Positions 33,315-43,644 of a stretch of 64,000 bases of DNA are shown one piece after another. The notes beneath the pieces were generated by a model, which saw nothing but the letters and a program-made list of their open reading frames with translations, had not been told where the DNA came from and ran no database searches. The position numbers and the translations under genes were made by a program. The DNA comes from Parastagonospora avenae f. sp. tritici 18332-5 (Eukaryota; Ascomycota; Dothideomycetes; Pleosporales; Phaeosphaeriaceae), in NCBI GenBank assembly GCA_022559985.1, contig JAFJTR010000092.1:53535-117534 (forward strand), written 5' to 3'. The first letter of the stretch is position 1. Every line of letters starts with the position of its first letter.

Positions 33315-36300
33315 ATGTTCACGAGCTTCACAGGCAACACGCGCCGACCGCGTAACGTGAACCTCGGAGGCCGCAAGACAAACCCGTTCGGCAATCCCGG
33401 CGCCGGCAGCGGATCACAGGCCGCCCTCGACCGCGCACAGCAAGATCGAGCACAACGGCAGCGAGAGCGAGACACGCTGAATGCTGCGAAGAGGATCCAA
33501 AGGATATGGAGGGGCCATGCCGCGCGACAGCAGGTTGCTGATGGGCTGCGGGGCTCATGGGACGCCCAAGAGCAGTCGGCCGGCGCCTCTCCTGCACCGG
33601 CGTACAGCTCAGAAGAAGAGGCACTTGCCCAGCTGCACCGTTTGCTGCGCTTTGCGTCGTCAAGAAGTGAGGATGACCTCAGAAGGATACAGCACTATGG
33701 CGCTCGCCGCATGCAAATGGCTCCGTCTGGTGCCGAGGCCGAGGGATCTTGGTGTTCGGCCTACCTCAGGTTGCAGCATCTACTCTTCACCATCTTGCAG
33801 CGGCAGAGCAAGGCTTCGACTCCATCGTGGGACCGGTCTGGCAGCCTCATCGAGCTCCTCCGATTTGTTACCGAGCAAATCCCTTCTGAGACGTCTCGCA
33901 AGGCCCGAACATACTACCTCACTCTTGCCGACGTTGTGACGAAGCTCGAACCGACCCTAGAAGATTCGAGCCCAGATGCGTCAAAGGCATGGGACGTCAT
34001 ATTTGGCACAGTCATATGTCCACTCAAGGAAATAACGCCCTACACCCTGGACGCTTACGAGGCGTTTGGATGCATCTTCATGACACTTCCGATGCTTAGC
34101 TCCGATTCGCCTTCGCCGTTGATACAGAAGTTTCGCGACTCACTCGCGGACTCGCTCAACTACAAACTACTAGCCAACGCACTCGCGACGCTGTTCAAGG
34201 AGTGGGGGCTCCATACGCAGCCAGAACTGGAAAGTACTGTCAGTCGACTGCGCTTACTCGGGCCATTCATTTACTTCCACCGCTATGCGCACAATTTCGA
34301 TACCCCCGAAGCCTACGCGGTGCACAAAGATTTTGTCTCAGTCGTGTCCGTCTTGCTAAATTCCCTTCCCATCGATGTTGTTGAAGGCGTGAACCCGATT
34401 GCAGAAGTTGACGATGACGACGAGGATGTTGCGACATCGGAAGAGGTAACGAGCTTTATCAGGGAGCAGATTCTTTCGCTGGTGAATCAAGAAGGCATTG
34501 GTAGTCTGCTAAGTGGATTCTCGCAATCGTCAGAGGCTTCTGACGATGACAAGATCGAGGAGGCGAGGCAGCTCGCGAACTATGCTCTGGCATTACTCCG
34601 CTTCTTCCCACGACGCGGCGATGAGATACGAATGTGGCTTTACATTGGTCCCACGGAAACACGACCTGGCCAAACTTCGCGCAAGCTGCCTGCTATAAGG
34701 TACTTTTGGGAGGCGTCCAAACACTCCTCCGTCTTTGAGACCATCTTCCGCGACTCGCGAGCAGCTATCAACCTCCTCAAACCTAAAAGAATCTCAACCA
34801 TTGCTTCAGATCCTGTCGGCGGATTTTGGCTACCAGCAGAGCAAGAGGTCAAGCGCGGCGCCTCTATAGCTGACGAATGGCGAGTCATACTGGTTTTCCT
34901 TGAGCTGTACACCTTTGTACTCAAAGTCACAGATGATGAAGAGTTCTTCTCGACTGGACAGCATGGCACTTCTTCGACCCAGGTCCGCGACAACGGCTTG
35001 CCTCTTAGTGAGGTCAAGAGCTTGACGACATTTCTGAAGAATCTAGGCTTCACGCTGTACTTCAATGCTACAGAAATAACAAGCGCAGGAGACTCCGCCG
35101 ACCAGAGTACGAGTATCAGCTTCTTCAGCTCTCAGGCGCTAGAAGCTTCGATACGAGAAAAGCCTGTTGAACCCTTCCTCGGTGGTGTAGCAGGTCTAAA
35201 GATTGATTATGTGAAGGGACTGGTCACAGGGCTTCTACGCATGGTCTACGAGCGAGACTCGCGACGGAAATTCTTACCCTCCGATCATTGGTTAATGACC
35301 TCGCGATTCGACATGACAAGCTTCATACCAGCCGTCGTTGAAGAGGAAGAATCACGCCACAAGATTCAGGAAGAAGATACCGATGATTTAGACGAGGAAG
35401 AAGAAGAGATCGATGATACCCCACAACTTATTGGCACAAGCCGAACACTACAACAGCGACGATTAGAGAGACTACAGCGACAGCAGCGCAAGGCTTCACG
35501 GAGAAGGTATTTGCAGGCCGTAGCGCCCAGGCTACAAATTTTGCAGAACATGCCGTTCTTCATCCCATTCGCCACACGTGTCAAGATCTTCCGCGAATTC
35601 GTTCTCTTGGACATGATCAAACGTCGAGGAGGTCCTGACTCCGAGTCGTGGCGACTAAGGGTAATGCAGAGACCAGATTCTTCCCGTTACTTCGATAGAC
35701 ACACTGCGAAGATCAGGAGAGAAAATGAGTTCGAGGATGCATTCGAACAATTCTATCCCTTGGGCGCGGGATTAAAAGAGCCCATCCAGATTACCTTCAT
35801 GGATCAGTTTGGCTCACCCGAAGCTGGTATTGATGGCGGTGGTGTCACGAAAGAGTTTCTCACCAGCGTCACCGATAGAGCGTTCATGCCATCCGACGAG
35901 ATAGACATGTTTGTTGAGAATGATCAGCACCTGCTCTATCCAAATCCAACAGCAGTCGAGGAGATCAAAACAGCAATGAGACGGTGTGGTTTGAATGAGC
36001 GGACGGCAGAATTCAGGACACAAATCTCCGACATGCTCCAGCGTTATGAATTTCTGGGCCGTATCATCGGCAAATGTTTGTACGAGGGGATCTTGGTGGA
36101 CGTCAACTTTGCGCCATTCTTCCTGCGCAAATGGGCGTTGACTGGCGGCGAAGGCCATGCACCGAACGAGTCGAGCTATCGACCTACTCTCAACGATCTC
36201 CGCGACCTCGATGAGGAACTTTACCAAGGCCTCCACAAGCTCAAGACGTACGCAGGCAACGTGGAAGACTTCGGCCTCAACTTCACCGTTACCGACACCA

Positions 36301-36917
36301 TTGTCATCGACCACGACAGTTCCCCCAAGAAGACCGTAGCCGTCGAGAAAGAACTCAAACCCGACGGCGCAAACACTCCCGTCACCAACCAGAACCGCCT
36401 CGTCTACATCAGCTATATGGCGCGCCACCGCCTGCAAAACCAACCATACCTCCAAACCTCAGCCTTCCTCCGTGGCCTTCGTCAAATGGTGCAACCGTCA
36501 TGGCTCTCCATGTTTAACCACTCGGAACTCCAAACTCTCGTCAGCGGCACCCGCACCTCCATCGATGTCGAAGACCTGCGCCGCAACACCATCTACGGCG
36601 GCACATATGTCATCGGCACTGACGGCCTCGAGCACCCAACCATCTCGCTGTTCTGGAAAATCATGAAAGAGCTGTCCGACGATGAGCGCCGCGCGGTACT
36701 CAAGTTCGTGACAAGCACGCCGCGCGCGCCGCTGTTGGGCTTTGGTACACTCAATCCGAGATTCAGTATTAGGGACGCGGGGAGTGATCAGCAGAGGTTG
36801 CCGAGTACGAGTACGTGTGTGAATCTGCTGAAGTTGCCGATGTATAGGGATGAGAAGGTCATGAAGGAGAAGTTGCTGTATAGTGTATTCTCGGGGGCTG
36901 GGTTTGATTTGAGCTAG
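33315..36917 (+). CDS. hul5: HUL5/UBE3B-C type HECT E3 ubiquitin ligase
   Basis: A single uninterrupted frame of 1200 residues. An IQ-like motif at about 57-77 (AAKRIQRIWRGHAARQQV) lies near the N-terminus, as in UBE3B/UBE3C and yeast Hul5. A long helical region and an acidic linker (DTDDLDEEEEEIDD) come next. The HECT domain occupies the last 370 residues: ITFMDQFGSPEAGIDGGGVTKEFL in the N-lobe, FLGRIIGKCLYEGILVDVNFAPFF, and the C-lobe ending LPSTSTCVNLLKLPMY with the catalytic cysteine at residue 1168, 32 residues before the C-terminus. Hul5 extends ubiquitin chains on proteasome-bound and misfolded proteins. Absence of introns in such a long gene is notable here, where most neighbours have them. 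Confidence 0.95.
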   Translation: MFTSFTGNTRRPRNVNLGGRKTNPFGNPGAGSGSQAALDRAQQDRAQRQRERDTLNAAKRIQRIWRGHAARQQVADGLRGSWDAQEQSAGASPAPAYSSEEEALAQLHRLLRFASSRSEDDLRRIQHYGARRMQMAPSGAEAEGSWCSAYLRLQHLLFTILQRQSKASTPSWDRSGSLIELLRFVTEQIPSETSRKARTYYLTLADVVTKLEPTLEDSSPDASKAWDVIFGTVICPLKEITPYTLDAYEAFGCIFMTLPMLSSDSPSPLIQKFRDSLADSLNYKLLANALATLFKEWGLHTQPELESTVSRLRLLGPFIYFHRYAHNFDTPEAYAVHKDFVSVVSVLLNSLPIDVVEGVNPIAEVDDDDEDVATSEEVTSFIREQILSLVNQEGIGSLLSGFSQSSEASDDDKIEEARQLANYALALLRFFPRRGDEIRMWLYIGPTETRPGQTSRKLPAIRYFWEASKHSSVFETIFRDSRAAINLLKPKRISTIASDPVGGFWLPAEQEVKRGASIADEWRVILVFLELYTFVLKVTDDEEFFSTGQHGTSSTQVRDNGLPLSEVKSLTTFLKNLGFTLYFNATEITSAGDSADQSTSISFFSSQALEASIREKPVEPFLGGVAGLKIDYVKGLVTGLLRMVYERDSRRKFLPSDHWLMTSRFDMTSFIPAVVEEEESRHKIQEEDTDDLDEEEEEIDDTPQLIGTSRTLQQRRLERLQRQQRKASRRRYLQAVAPRLQILQNMPFFIPFATRVKIFREFVLLDMIKRRGGPDSESWRLRVMQRPDSSRYFDRHTAKIRRENEFEDAFEQFYPLGAGLKEPIQITFMDQFGSPEAGIDGGGVTKEFLTSVTDRAFMPSDEIDMFVENDQHLLYPNPTAVEEIKTAMRRCGLNERTAEFRTQISDMLQRYEFLGRIIGKCLYEGILVDVNFAPFFLRKWALTGGEGHAPNESSYRPTLNDLRDLDEELYQGLHKLKTYAGNVEDFGLNFTVTDTIVIDHDSSPKKTVAVEKELKPDGANTPVTNQNRLVYISYMARHRLQNQPYLQTSAFLRGLRQMVQPSWLSMFNHSELQTLVSGTRTSIDVEDLRRNTIYGGTYVIGTDGLEHPTISLFWKIMKELSDDERRAVLKFVTSTPRAPLLGFGTLNPRFSIRDAGSDQQRLPSTSTCVNLLKLPMYRDEKVMKEKLLYSVFSGAGFDLS

Positions 36918-37079
36918 TGTGGATGATGATTGGGCTGGGGTTAGTGGATTTGAGCATGATTGTTACATCGATGGACTTGGGATGTGGAGCTGCATGACGA
37001 TACAGGACACGCTTGAATAGCTTAGTCATGTAGCTAATGAAGTGTCATTCAACCTCCAACACGCACGAAGGTCGCTGGT

Positions 37080-39045
37080 CTATACGACAGACTTCTCTTT
37101 TGGAATAAGACCAAGCATTTCCAAAGCGTATGCCGCCATGTTGATCAGGCCATAGAAGATCATCGGAATGACCTAGCGTTCTGTTAGCACCCGCTTCATC
37201 ATGTCAATGCAAATATACTTACGCCAAAGAACACATTCCCCAACACGCCCCTCCTCAAAATCGTCTCTGCCAACTCCGTCCTCGCAATCTCCGGCGCCTC
37301 CTTACACCTGAATGGCCCCAGCAGCCTATAAAACGTAACAAAGCTCGCCCCAAAGCAATACACCAACAACACCTTCAAGCCATGAACCTTCCACAACTCG
37401 ATCAGCCCCGGCGCGCCGCCAAAGTCCTTCGCAAGCGTGCTCATATACGCGCTATGATCAACGCCATACTGGATCCGACTCGACGACTTCGCCAGGAGGT
37501 GATAATGCGGCGGATCCGTCGGCAGCGCCATGTGTCCCGTAATCAGCGCAGTCCACCACATGGCCTGCTGTTCGGCGATGGGCGGTATAGCGCCAACGCC
37601 TGGGCGCACGAAGCCGATGAAAGCGACGCTCGTCTCCTCCGGCGCGACGACGTTGCGGATCGAAGCGTCGGACGCAGTCGGGTACGAGGGGTCGAGCCAG
37701 GAGAAAGATTGCTTGTAACCCGTACAGTAAACTACGCAATCCGGTCTGATTTCCGCGTCCTTGAGACGCCGCCAGTCTTTGCGGTCCGGGCGGGGTTCGA
37801 AGAGCACGCGGCCGGTGGCGTCAATGTGCGAGGGGAAGGAGCACGTGTCGACCCAGCGCTTAGACTGCGCGTCTTCGGGGGGATCGACGTAGCCGTTTCC
37901 CAGGAAGCCCAAGGGGTGTTTTTCCTGGTAGGGGCGGTTGAGGTAGGGCATGGCTTTGCTGCTCTTGTTGAGGAAGACAAAGGCGCGGCCTAGGCGGTCG
38001 TGAGGGAGGGCACCAACGTGCTGGTTCATGCCGGCCTGAGTGCCGGTAAGAAACCAGAGGACGCGCTTGATGACGAAGTCAGAGACGAACCAGCGAAAGC
38101 GGCTGGCGGCTATGGCGCGGTGGACGTATGCGGTTTCGAAGAGGTTGGTGATGAGGCCGTCGATGGGGAGGCCGCCTTTGAATTGTTTACCGAAGACTTT
38201 GAAGCGGGAGAGAGCTTTGGGGAAGGACAGGAAGCCGGTCCTGAAGCACATGGTCACTGACTTGGCGTCTGCTTTGATGGCTTCGTAGGCAATGTCTTGA
38301 GACGTGTTAGCACAATGTCGTAGCTAAGAAGATGTAACATACCCATTGCTGTCTCACCGCATCCCATAATCAGTACGTCTCGTCCCGTAAGCTGTGCACG
38401 CTTCTTATAGCTCGAAGAGTGGAAGGCTTCACCCTTGATATTCTCAATACCAGGAAGAGTAGGGATGTTCGGTTCCACATGCAACCCAGTACAGATTGCA
38501 ATATGCGAACAGTCGAAGGTTTGCTTTTCGTTCCCGTTATGCTTGTCTGTATAATTCACTCTGTGCTTCCACTTCTTATCTGCCGATTTGCTCAACGGTT
38601 CGATGCCCGTGACGCGGCATCCCATTCTGAGATGCGATTGAAGCGCAAACTTGTCCACATATGAATGCAAGTAGTCGACATACTGCGGCAGTGAGATATG
38701 ATCTGGTGTCTCAATGGGAAATCGATGATCGGAAAAGGTCGTCAGCTGTTTGGACGACACGAGCTCTGCATTCTCATATGCACGGTAATGGAAGGTGCCT
38801 CCGACATTGTCTTCGCTGATATAGATTTAGTAATGTCACGTGTTGATGGGAACTCCACCTACGCTTCAAACAGCACAGCATCGATTGGCCTTTCTGGTGT
38901 CGATGCTTCGAGCAATGTTTTCAAGGTCGTCAGTCCACCAGGCTTCCTGTTGCGTTAGACCATTTCCGGCTGTGGGTCTCTCGTCACGTACCCCTGCGCC
39001 GATTACAGCGATGCGCATGGCGGGTCCACTTTCCGCTGGTGCCAT
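37080..39045 (-). CDS. Flavin-containing monooxygenase with membrane tail
   Basis: Oxidises a nucleophilic N or S atom (or a ketone) using NADPH, FAD and O2; the substrate is unknown. Exons are 39045-38992, 38942-38863, 38815-38343, 38295-37223 and 37172-37080, with introns of 49, 47, 47 and 50 nt, giving 590 residues. The FAD site is IAVIGAGPGG at residues 12-21. The FMO signature appears as IKGEAFHSSSY, fitting FxGxxxHxxxY except for the first residue. The NADPH motif is VLIMGCGETAMG near 190-202. Two hydrophobic stretches near the C-terminus (LKVLLVYCFGASFVTFYRLLG and VIPMIFYGLINMAAYALEML) suggest anchoring in the ER membrane. It diverges from the FAD oxidoreductase at 39531 across a 485-bp shared promoter and is probably co-regulated with it and the methyltransferase. 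Confidence 0.92.
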
Positions 39046-39530
39046 GGTGTTGGTGGCCTGAATAATAGGATTTGAGGTTATCTTGTATACCCACAGTGTC
39101 GTGGATGTTGCTTCTACGCCGACAGTGAGGCTTGACCTTTGTAAGAAACGGTTGGGGTGTGCAATGTTCCTATCGTATCCGACGTATGCAAGGCCATGAT
39201 GAATCCAGGAACGCGCGCTCGCTTCGCACCTGCCCAGCCAATCGCAACCCTACCTGTCAGTCAACATGACGACGATATTTGTTCCTCGGCCCTCCGTCTC
39301 AAGTCCCACAGGCGGAGTCTCTTTTTTGACAGCTAGTCTCAGGGTAATATGACCCCTCACGTGCTGATCCCGGTGACATTGCCCTTTGGAGCTTTCGTCG
39401 ACCTCGCCGTGCTTGGCGGGCTGCGCATGATCTGGGCGGAACAATTTCTAGACAACAGCTTCACCTCATGCCTGCTGATTCCTCACCACTGAATGCCCCC
39501 CGATAGCTTCTCTGGTACACTTTCTACACT
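39046..39530. promoter_or_regulatory. Bidirectional promoter of the oxidoreductase group
   Basis: A 485-bp region between the divergent FMO and FAD-oxidoreductase starts. It is the only 5' sequence for either gene. I could not recognise a specific transcription-factor motif with confidence. Confidence 0.5.
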
Positions 39531-40926
39531 ATGGAGTCGCAACAACGCGTTGCAATTGTAGGCTCGGGTCTGGCAGGACTGGTCAGCGCATATTTACTCC
39601 ACAATGATCCACGGCAGCGGTACACCGTGAAGGTACTCGAGTCGGTAGGTTCTCTCTTCTGTACGCACCACGTATGCACAATAGGTATTGACATGGTAGG
39701 GTACCTCACTATCGCTCGATTCTGCGTCCATATCCATACCCAATGCCACGAAAACGTCGTCGGACCGCGTCGATCTGCCCATGCGCGCCTTCGCTGGTAA
39801 CTTCTATAACAACCTGAAGTCCATGTACGACCACCTCAAAGTTCCATACCACTCGCAGCCATTCCTCTTTCAGTTCGCGGGAGCGCGGGAGGATCTGTCG
39901 AGAGCCGGCTCCTCTTACTTCGTCCATGCCTCCAATCTACATCAGCGAGCGCCTCGGCCAAGCGCTGTCGGAATAATACAATACCTTTTGGAGGTCTTGT
40001 ACCTGATATTGTGTTACGCATGGTTCTCTATATGCTGCTTCCTAGCAGTACCGCATGCAGGCGAGACGTTGCGGCAATATCTGAACAGGACATGCATACC
40101 GAAGCGCTTCGTGACATACTACCTTCTGCCACTCATATCAAGCGTTACGACGTGCCCCCATGAGACGCTACTGAACTCTCCAGCAAGCGACATGGTAGAC
40201 TACAAACGCAGAACACATGGCGCGCCACACTTCACCGTATCCGCAGGCGTCAAAGCTGTTCAAGATCGCCTTATTCGTGGCGTCGATTACGAGCTAGGCG
40301 CATTTGTGAAGGCCGTAGAGCCACAAGAGAAGGGTGTCAAGGTATCCTGGGAGAAAAGTGGTGGACAAATACACGTCGAGTACTTCGACCGCATCATTCT
40401 TGCAGTCGCTCCAGATGTTGTCGGCAAAATCTTCGAACCTTTACGACGCCACATGTTCCAGATGCCTACTGCGCTTGTGGAAAGTGTCGTGCACAACGAT
40501 CGCAGCGTACTGGATGAGCAAAATTCGGTCCGAACGGCTGCGGGGAAGCATGGGGCGCAAATGATCTATCTTCGAACAACAACCAAGGATACTGTACGAT
40601 CTGAGTCACATCATGTCCAACGTTGCGGAGTGATTGTCACCACCTGCCCATACAGTCCACTCGACCCTGCTCTTGTCATTCATTCGGCGAAGTTCACTCG
40701 AGTCCTGAGGAGCCCGCAGAGCCAACGGATTGTCAACGCCATCTTCAGCGAACGCCAGGAGGATTTCAGTGATGATAAATCTGTACCGATATGGCGGAAC
40801 GGTGAAGACAATGTCTGGTTGACAGGTGGGTGGTGTTGGGATGGCATGGTGCTGCTCGAGGGCTGTGTCGTATCAGCGATGCGTGTGGCCAACGCCTTTG
40901 GCGTCGACATTCCCTGGCGGAAGTAG
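39531..40926 (+). CDS. FAD-dependent amine-oxidase-like oxidoreductase
   Basis: Two exons, 39531-39644 and 39700-40926, with a 55-nt intron, give 446 residues. The N-terminal dinucleotide fold is RVAIVGSGLAGLVSAYLL (GxGxxG at residues 11-16). Splicing at gtaggt/tggtag joins VLES to GTSLSLDSA, restoring an otherwise broken frame. RAFAGNFYNN, then TVSAGVKAVQDRLIRGVDY and the C-terminal VWLTGGWCWDGMVLLEGCVVSAMRVA, which is the FAD-closing segment, fit the flavin amine-oxidase superfamily group (COG2907-like) rather than monoamine oxidases proper. In bacteria this group is often encoded with cyclopropane-fatty-acid synthase-like methyltransferases; here a methyltransferase also follows 240 bp downstream. 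A hydrophobic insert (LLEVLYLILCYAWFSICCFLAV) may associate with membranes. The reaction is unknown. Confidence 0.85.
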
Positions 40927-41166
40927 CAAGCTCGAATGTAGCAAGGTGACCCGCAGAGATACCCAATGTAATAGCGATGAATGAATGAATGGTCACCAAA
41001 CTCGAGTCAGCTTATATCTGAGCTGAAACTGCATGGTGCTAGTAGAATTGCCCGATAGGCCGTTCAGGCAGCCCATCTGTTATAACGTGTACGAAAGATC
41101 TACGTTTTTTTGTGCCTGATTGCCAGTAGCCCACCCGCGTCATGATGTTGTTGAAGGCCTTAAGCC

Positions 41167-42429
41167 ATGTCCAGATCTGGCTTAGCATGCGCAAAAGGCG
41201 CTCCTATCGCACCTCACAAGCCTCCAACAAACTACCGCCATCGCGCCATGAATTTTTTACGACTACTCATAGACAGCTTGTTTGCATGCTTGATTGGGGT
41301 AGTTCTCCCAAGACTCATTCTCGGCGCACATTGGACACAACCTGCCTCCACGGACAAACATGGTGTACCGACAAGCGGAGTTGCACTTTGCTGTCTAGGG
41401 ATCTTGCTATACACCATCATCAAGTGGACAGTAGCGAAAAGTAAGAGCAGTGAAGAGAACAAGAAAGGCGAAATGTACGGACTACAGCATGGCAGACTAC
41501 ATCTGCAAGTACCAACACCGATGTGGATGAATATGGGGTTCTGGGACGAAGCCGGCACAACGACGACCCTGGCGGACGCGTGTCGAGACCTGCTGAAAGC
41601 AGTGCTAGCTGAGGCTGGGTTTTCGAGAAGAGTCGAAAGCACAGAGATCCTAAATGGTACGCGGCGCAAGAAAATGCTGGTTGATCTGGGAATTGGCTGC
41701 GGTGACCAGACAATATATCTCACGAGCAAAGCACCCATCCGACGTTGCGACCACGATTGGTGGGATACGCAAGAGCTATGTGTTGATTTTGATCATTATA
41801 TCGGTATTACGAACGATCATGCGCAGGCCCGTCACGCGTCGGGACGGGTTGAAGAGCTGAAAAAGAGTCAAAAGCTAGAACGCGTCGGCAAAAACGCGAG
41901 GAATATATCGATTTTCTGCGCAGACGCTGCGAAGCCCGCCTATTGGAATGAGCAGACTCAGGAAAGCATCGAAGCTGCTTCTAGAGACTGCCCAGAACGT
42001 TGGGTGCTCGCTCTGGACACCGCATATCATTTCGGTCCTTCTCGCTGGCTTATGGTCGAGCACGCACACACGAATCTGGAAGCATCATTCATGGCTTTTG
42101 ACCTGTGTCTGTCGCCAGATGTCACGTTCACCCAGAAGTTTATTCTGCGAATTTTGACCTCACTCATGGGTGCTCCTTTCGCGAACTTTTCTACACCAGA
42201 GGGCTATCGAAAGAAGCTAATAGATATGGGATATGCAGACGATGCTATCAAGATTGTGGACATATCTGAGCGTGTATTTGCACCTTTGGCGCAATACCTG
42301 GGCAAGCAGGATGGTAGGCTCAAGACGCTGGGGCTGGGTATCGGCAAGTTTGGTATTGCCGGGTCACTATTCAAGTGGTGGGGCCGGTCTGGTGTCGTAC
42401 GGGGTGTTATTGTCGTCGCTAAAAGATGA
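41167..42429 (+). CDS. Membrane-anchored SAM-dependent methyltransferase
   Basis: A single exon of 420 residues from the ATG at 41167; a second ATG at 41248 would give 393 residues and puts a hydrophobic helix right at the start, so it is equally plausible. Two hydrophobic helices at about residues 32-55 and 69-87 (second: VALCCLGILLYTIIKW) should anchor it in a membrane. The catalytic part opens with YGLQHGRLHLQVPTPMWMNMGFWDE, then motif I as LVDLGIGCGDQT, an acidic residue region around DHYIGITND, and LALDTAYHFGPSRW as the motif after the central strands. This is the layout of the cyclopropane synthase / sterol-type class I methyltransferases. It lies in tandem with the FAD oxidoreductase. 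A lipid or isoprenoid substrate is likely but unproven. Confidence 0.85.
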   Translation: MSRSGLACAKGAPIAPHKPPTNYRHRAMNFLRLLIDSLFACLIGVVLPRLILGAHWTQPASTDKHGVPTSGVALCCLGILLYTIIKWTVAKSKSSEENKKGEMYGLQHGRLHLQVPTPMWMNMGFWDEAGTTTTLADACRDLLKAVLAEAGFSRRVESTEILNGTRRKKMLVDLGIGCGDQTIYLTSKAPIRRCDHDWWDTQELCVDFDHYIGITNDHAQARHASGRVEELKKSQKLERVGKNARNISIFCADAAKPAYWNEQTQESIEAASRDCPERWVLALDTAYHFGPSRWLMVEHAHTNLEASFMAFDLCLSPDVTFTQKFILRILTSLMGAPFANFSTPEGYRKKLIDMGYADDAIKIVDISERVFAPLAQYLGKQDGRLKTLGLGIGKFGIAGSLFKWWGRSGVVRGVIVVAKR

Positions 42430-42838
42430 GGTAGGCTGGATATCTTGAACGACTCATGCTACCAAACAATAAGCGAACCAAACCGGTGCCTGAATAGACT
42501 TAAGGCATCACTCGGTGTAGTCTCCAAAGCGCGGATCAGGGTCTTGTGTGATCTGGCGAGCGTTGTTGGTAAGCTTTTGGTTCATTGAATGTCCGAAGCC
42601 AAATCACTCCCAAACGATGGTACACCAAATTCGCACGCAAGATCACAGTCCAAGCTTTCCATCTTCTGTATTTCTTTTAAGCCAGAATTTCCGCTCATTC
42701 CTCCATCCCATCTACCTCCCTCACACACACAAAGTCTTCGGCCAAAAGGTACAGACTTTCAAGACATTTTCACACTCACACAACTATATTCATCACACAC
42801 ACCTCTTCACACCACACCACACTACCACCACGACCACA
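42430..42838. other. 5' region of the first RING gene
   Basis: A 409-bp gap. The last 150 bases before the ATG at 42839 are rich in CA and CT (ACACACACAA, then CACACCACACCACACTACCACCACGACC), a typical fungal 5' leader. No coding sequence is assigned. Confidence 0.4.
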
Positions 42839-43225
42839 ATGCCTTCTCCCTGCACCTACAAGACCAAGGCAGCCTTACACAGCGAAGGCTACGAAGCCTT
42901 CGAGCAAGGAGACTGCGACATTTGCATGAAGCAAATTCGCAGTGTGCACGCCAAGCCGCTCGAGCATGGTACCGAAGACGACGAAACCGAACCAGGCACC
43001 AAGATCACAGCCTGCGGCCATGTATTGGGCAAAGAGTGTGCGCTCAGGTGGTTCGAAGAAGCGAATTCGTGCCCGTTCTGCCGGGTCGAGCTTTTCCCCT
43101 CGGCTGAAGATTGGACGGATGAGTTTGCGCCCTTGTTGGCGCAGTTGGAGGAGAAGGAGGTTGAGGAGGAGCCGGTCAAGGATATCACGGACCTCCTGGC
43201 CAAGTTTGGGTTTGAGGTTGAGTGA
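42839..43225 (+). CDS. Small RING-finger protein (first of a tandem trio)
   Basis: A 128-residue single-exon protein. Its frame is open upstream to 42548, but the ATG at 42839 follows a CA-rich leader and is chosen. The RING runs from CDIC at about residues 26-29 through ITACGHVLGKECALRWF to CPFC near 80. In the C3HC4 scheme the fifth ligand is replaced by glycine (CGHVLGKEC). An acidic C-terminus (LEEKEVEEEPVKD) ends LLAKFGFEVE. It is probably a ubiquitin E3 or a former one; the substrate is unknown. It precedes two more RING genes on the same strand. Confidence 0.8.
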   Translation: MPSPCTYKTKAALHSEGYEAFEQGDCDICMKQIRSVHAKPLEHGTEDDETEPGTKITACGHVLGKECALRWFEEANSCPFCRVELFPSAEDWTDEFAPLLAQLEEKEVEEEPVKDITDLLAKFGFEVE

Positions 43226-43644
43226 TTGGGTGCGCTGGAGTACTTCGGGGTGTTGTTTGCTGTTGTTTCTGTCGCGTTGTTGTCATGAAGGTATACAGGC
43301 TGCCTGATCTGACGATCGGCTACCTACTGCCTACGATGTATTGAGGATATCCAGGCTTGTTATTCATCGTATTGTTTGTTCACGGCTGGGTAGTACTATT
43401 GTATCCTATTGTCTTCACACTTCATTGTGCCACCGTTTGTATAGTGCTGCTGCCTGCGCCTGTGATGAAGCTTATACTGCGCCGTGACTGGCTTCAGTCC
43501 TACATCTGACCGCTGTATTTGACGTCAACTACAATCGACTACCCACCGCCTTCCGGCATCGGCCTTCCTGGGTATCTTTAATTATATCTACTCTATCCAT
43601 CTACGTCTCCTACGATCTCGTCGCGAACAACTCTACGCTCTACC
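43226..43644. other. Spacer between RING genes 1 and 2
   Basis: A 419-bp gap with the 3' UTR of the first and the 5' region of the second gene. No coding content is seen. Confidence 0.4.

Noticed and set aside
35814..36455. 213-codon minus-strand frame
   Set aside because: Antisense to the HECT domain of hul5.
37080..42429. Classical secondary-metabolite cluster
   Set aside because: No PKS, NRPS, terpene cyclase or prenyltransferase backbone gene is found within or near the group.
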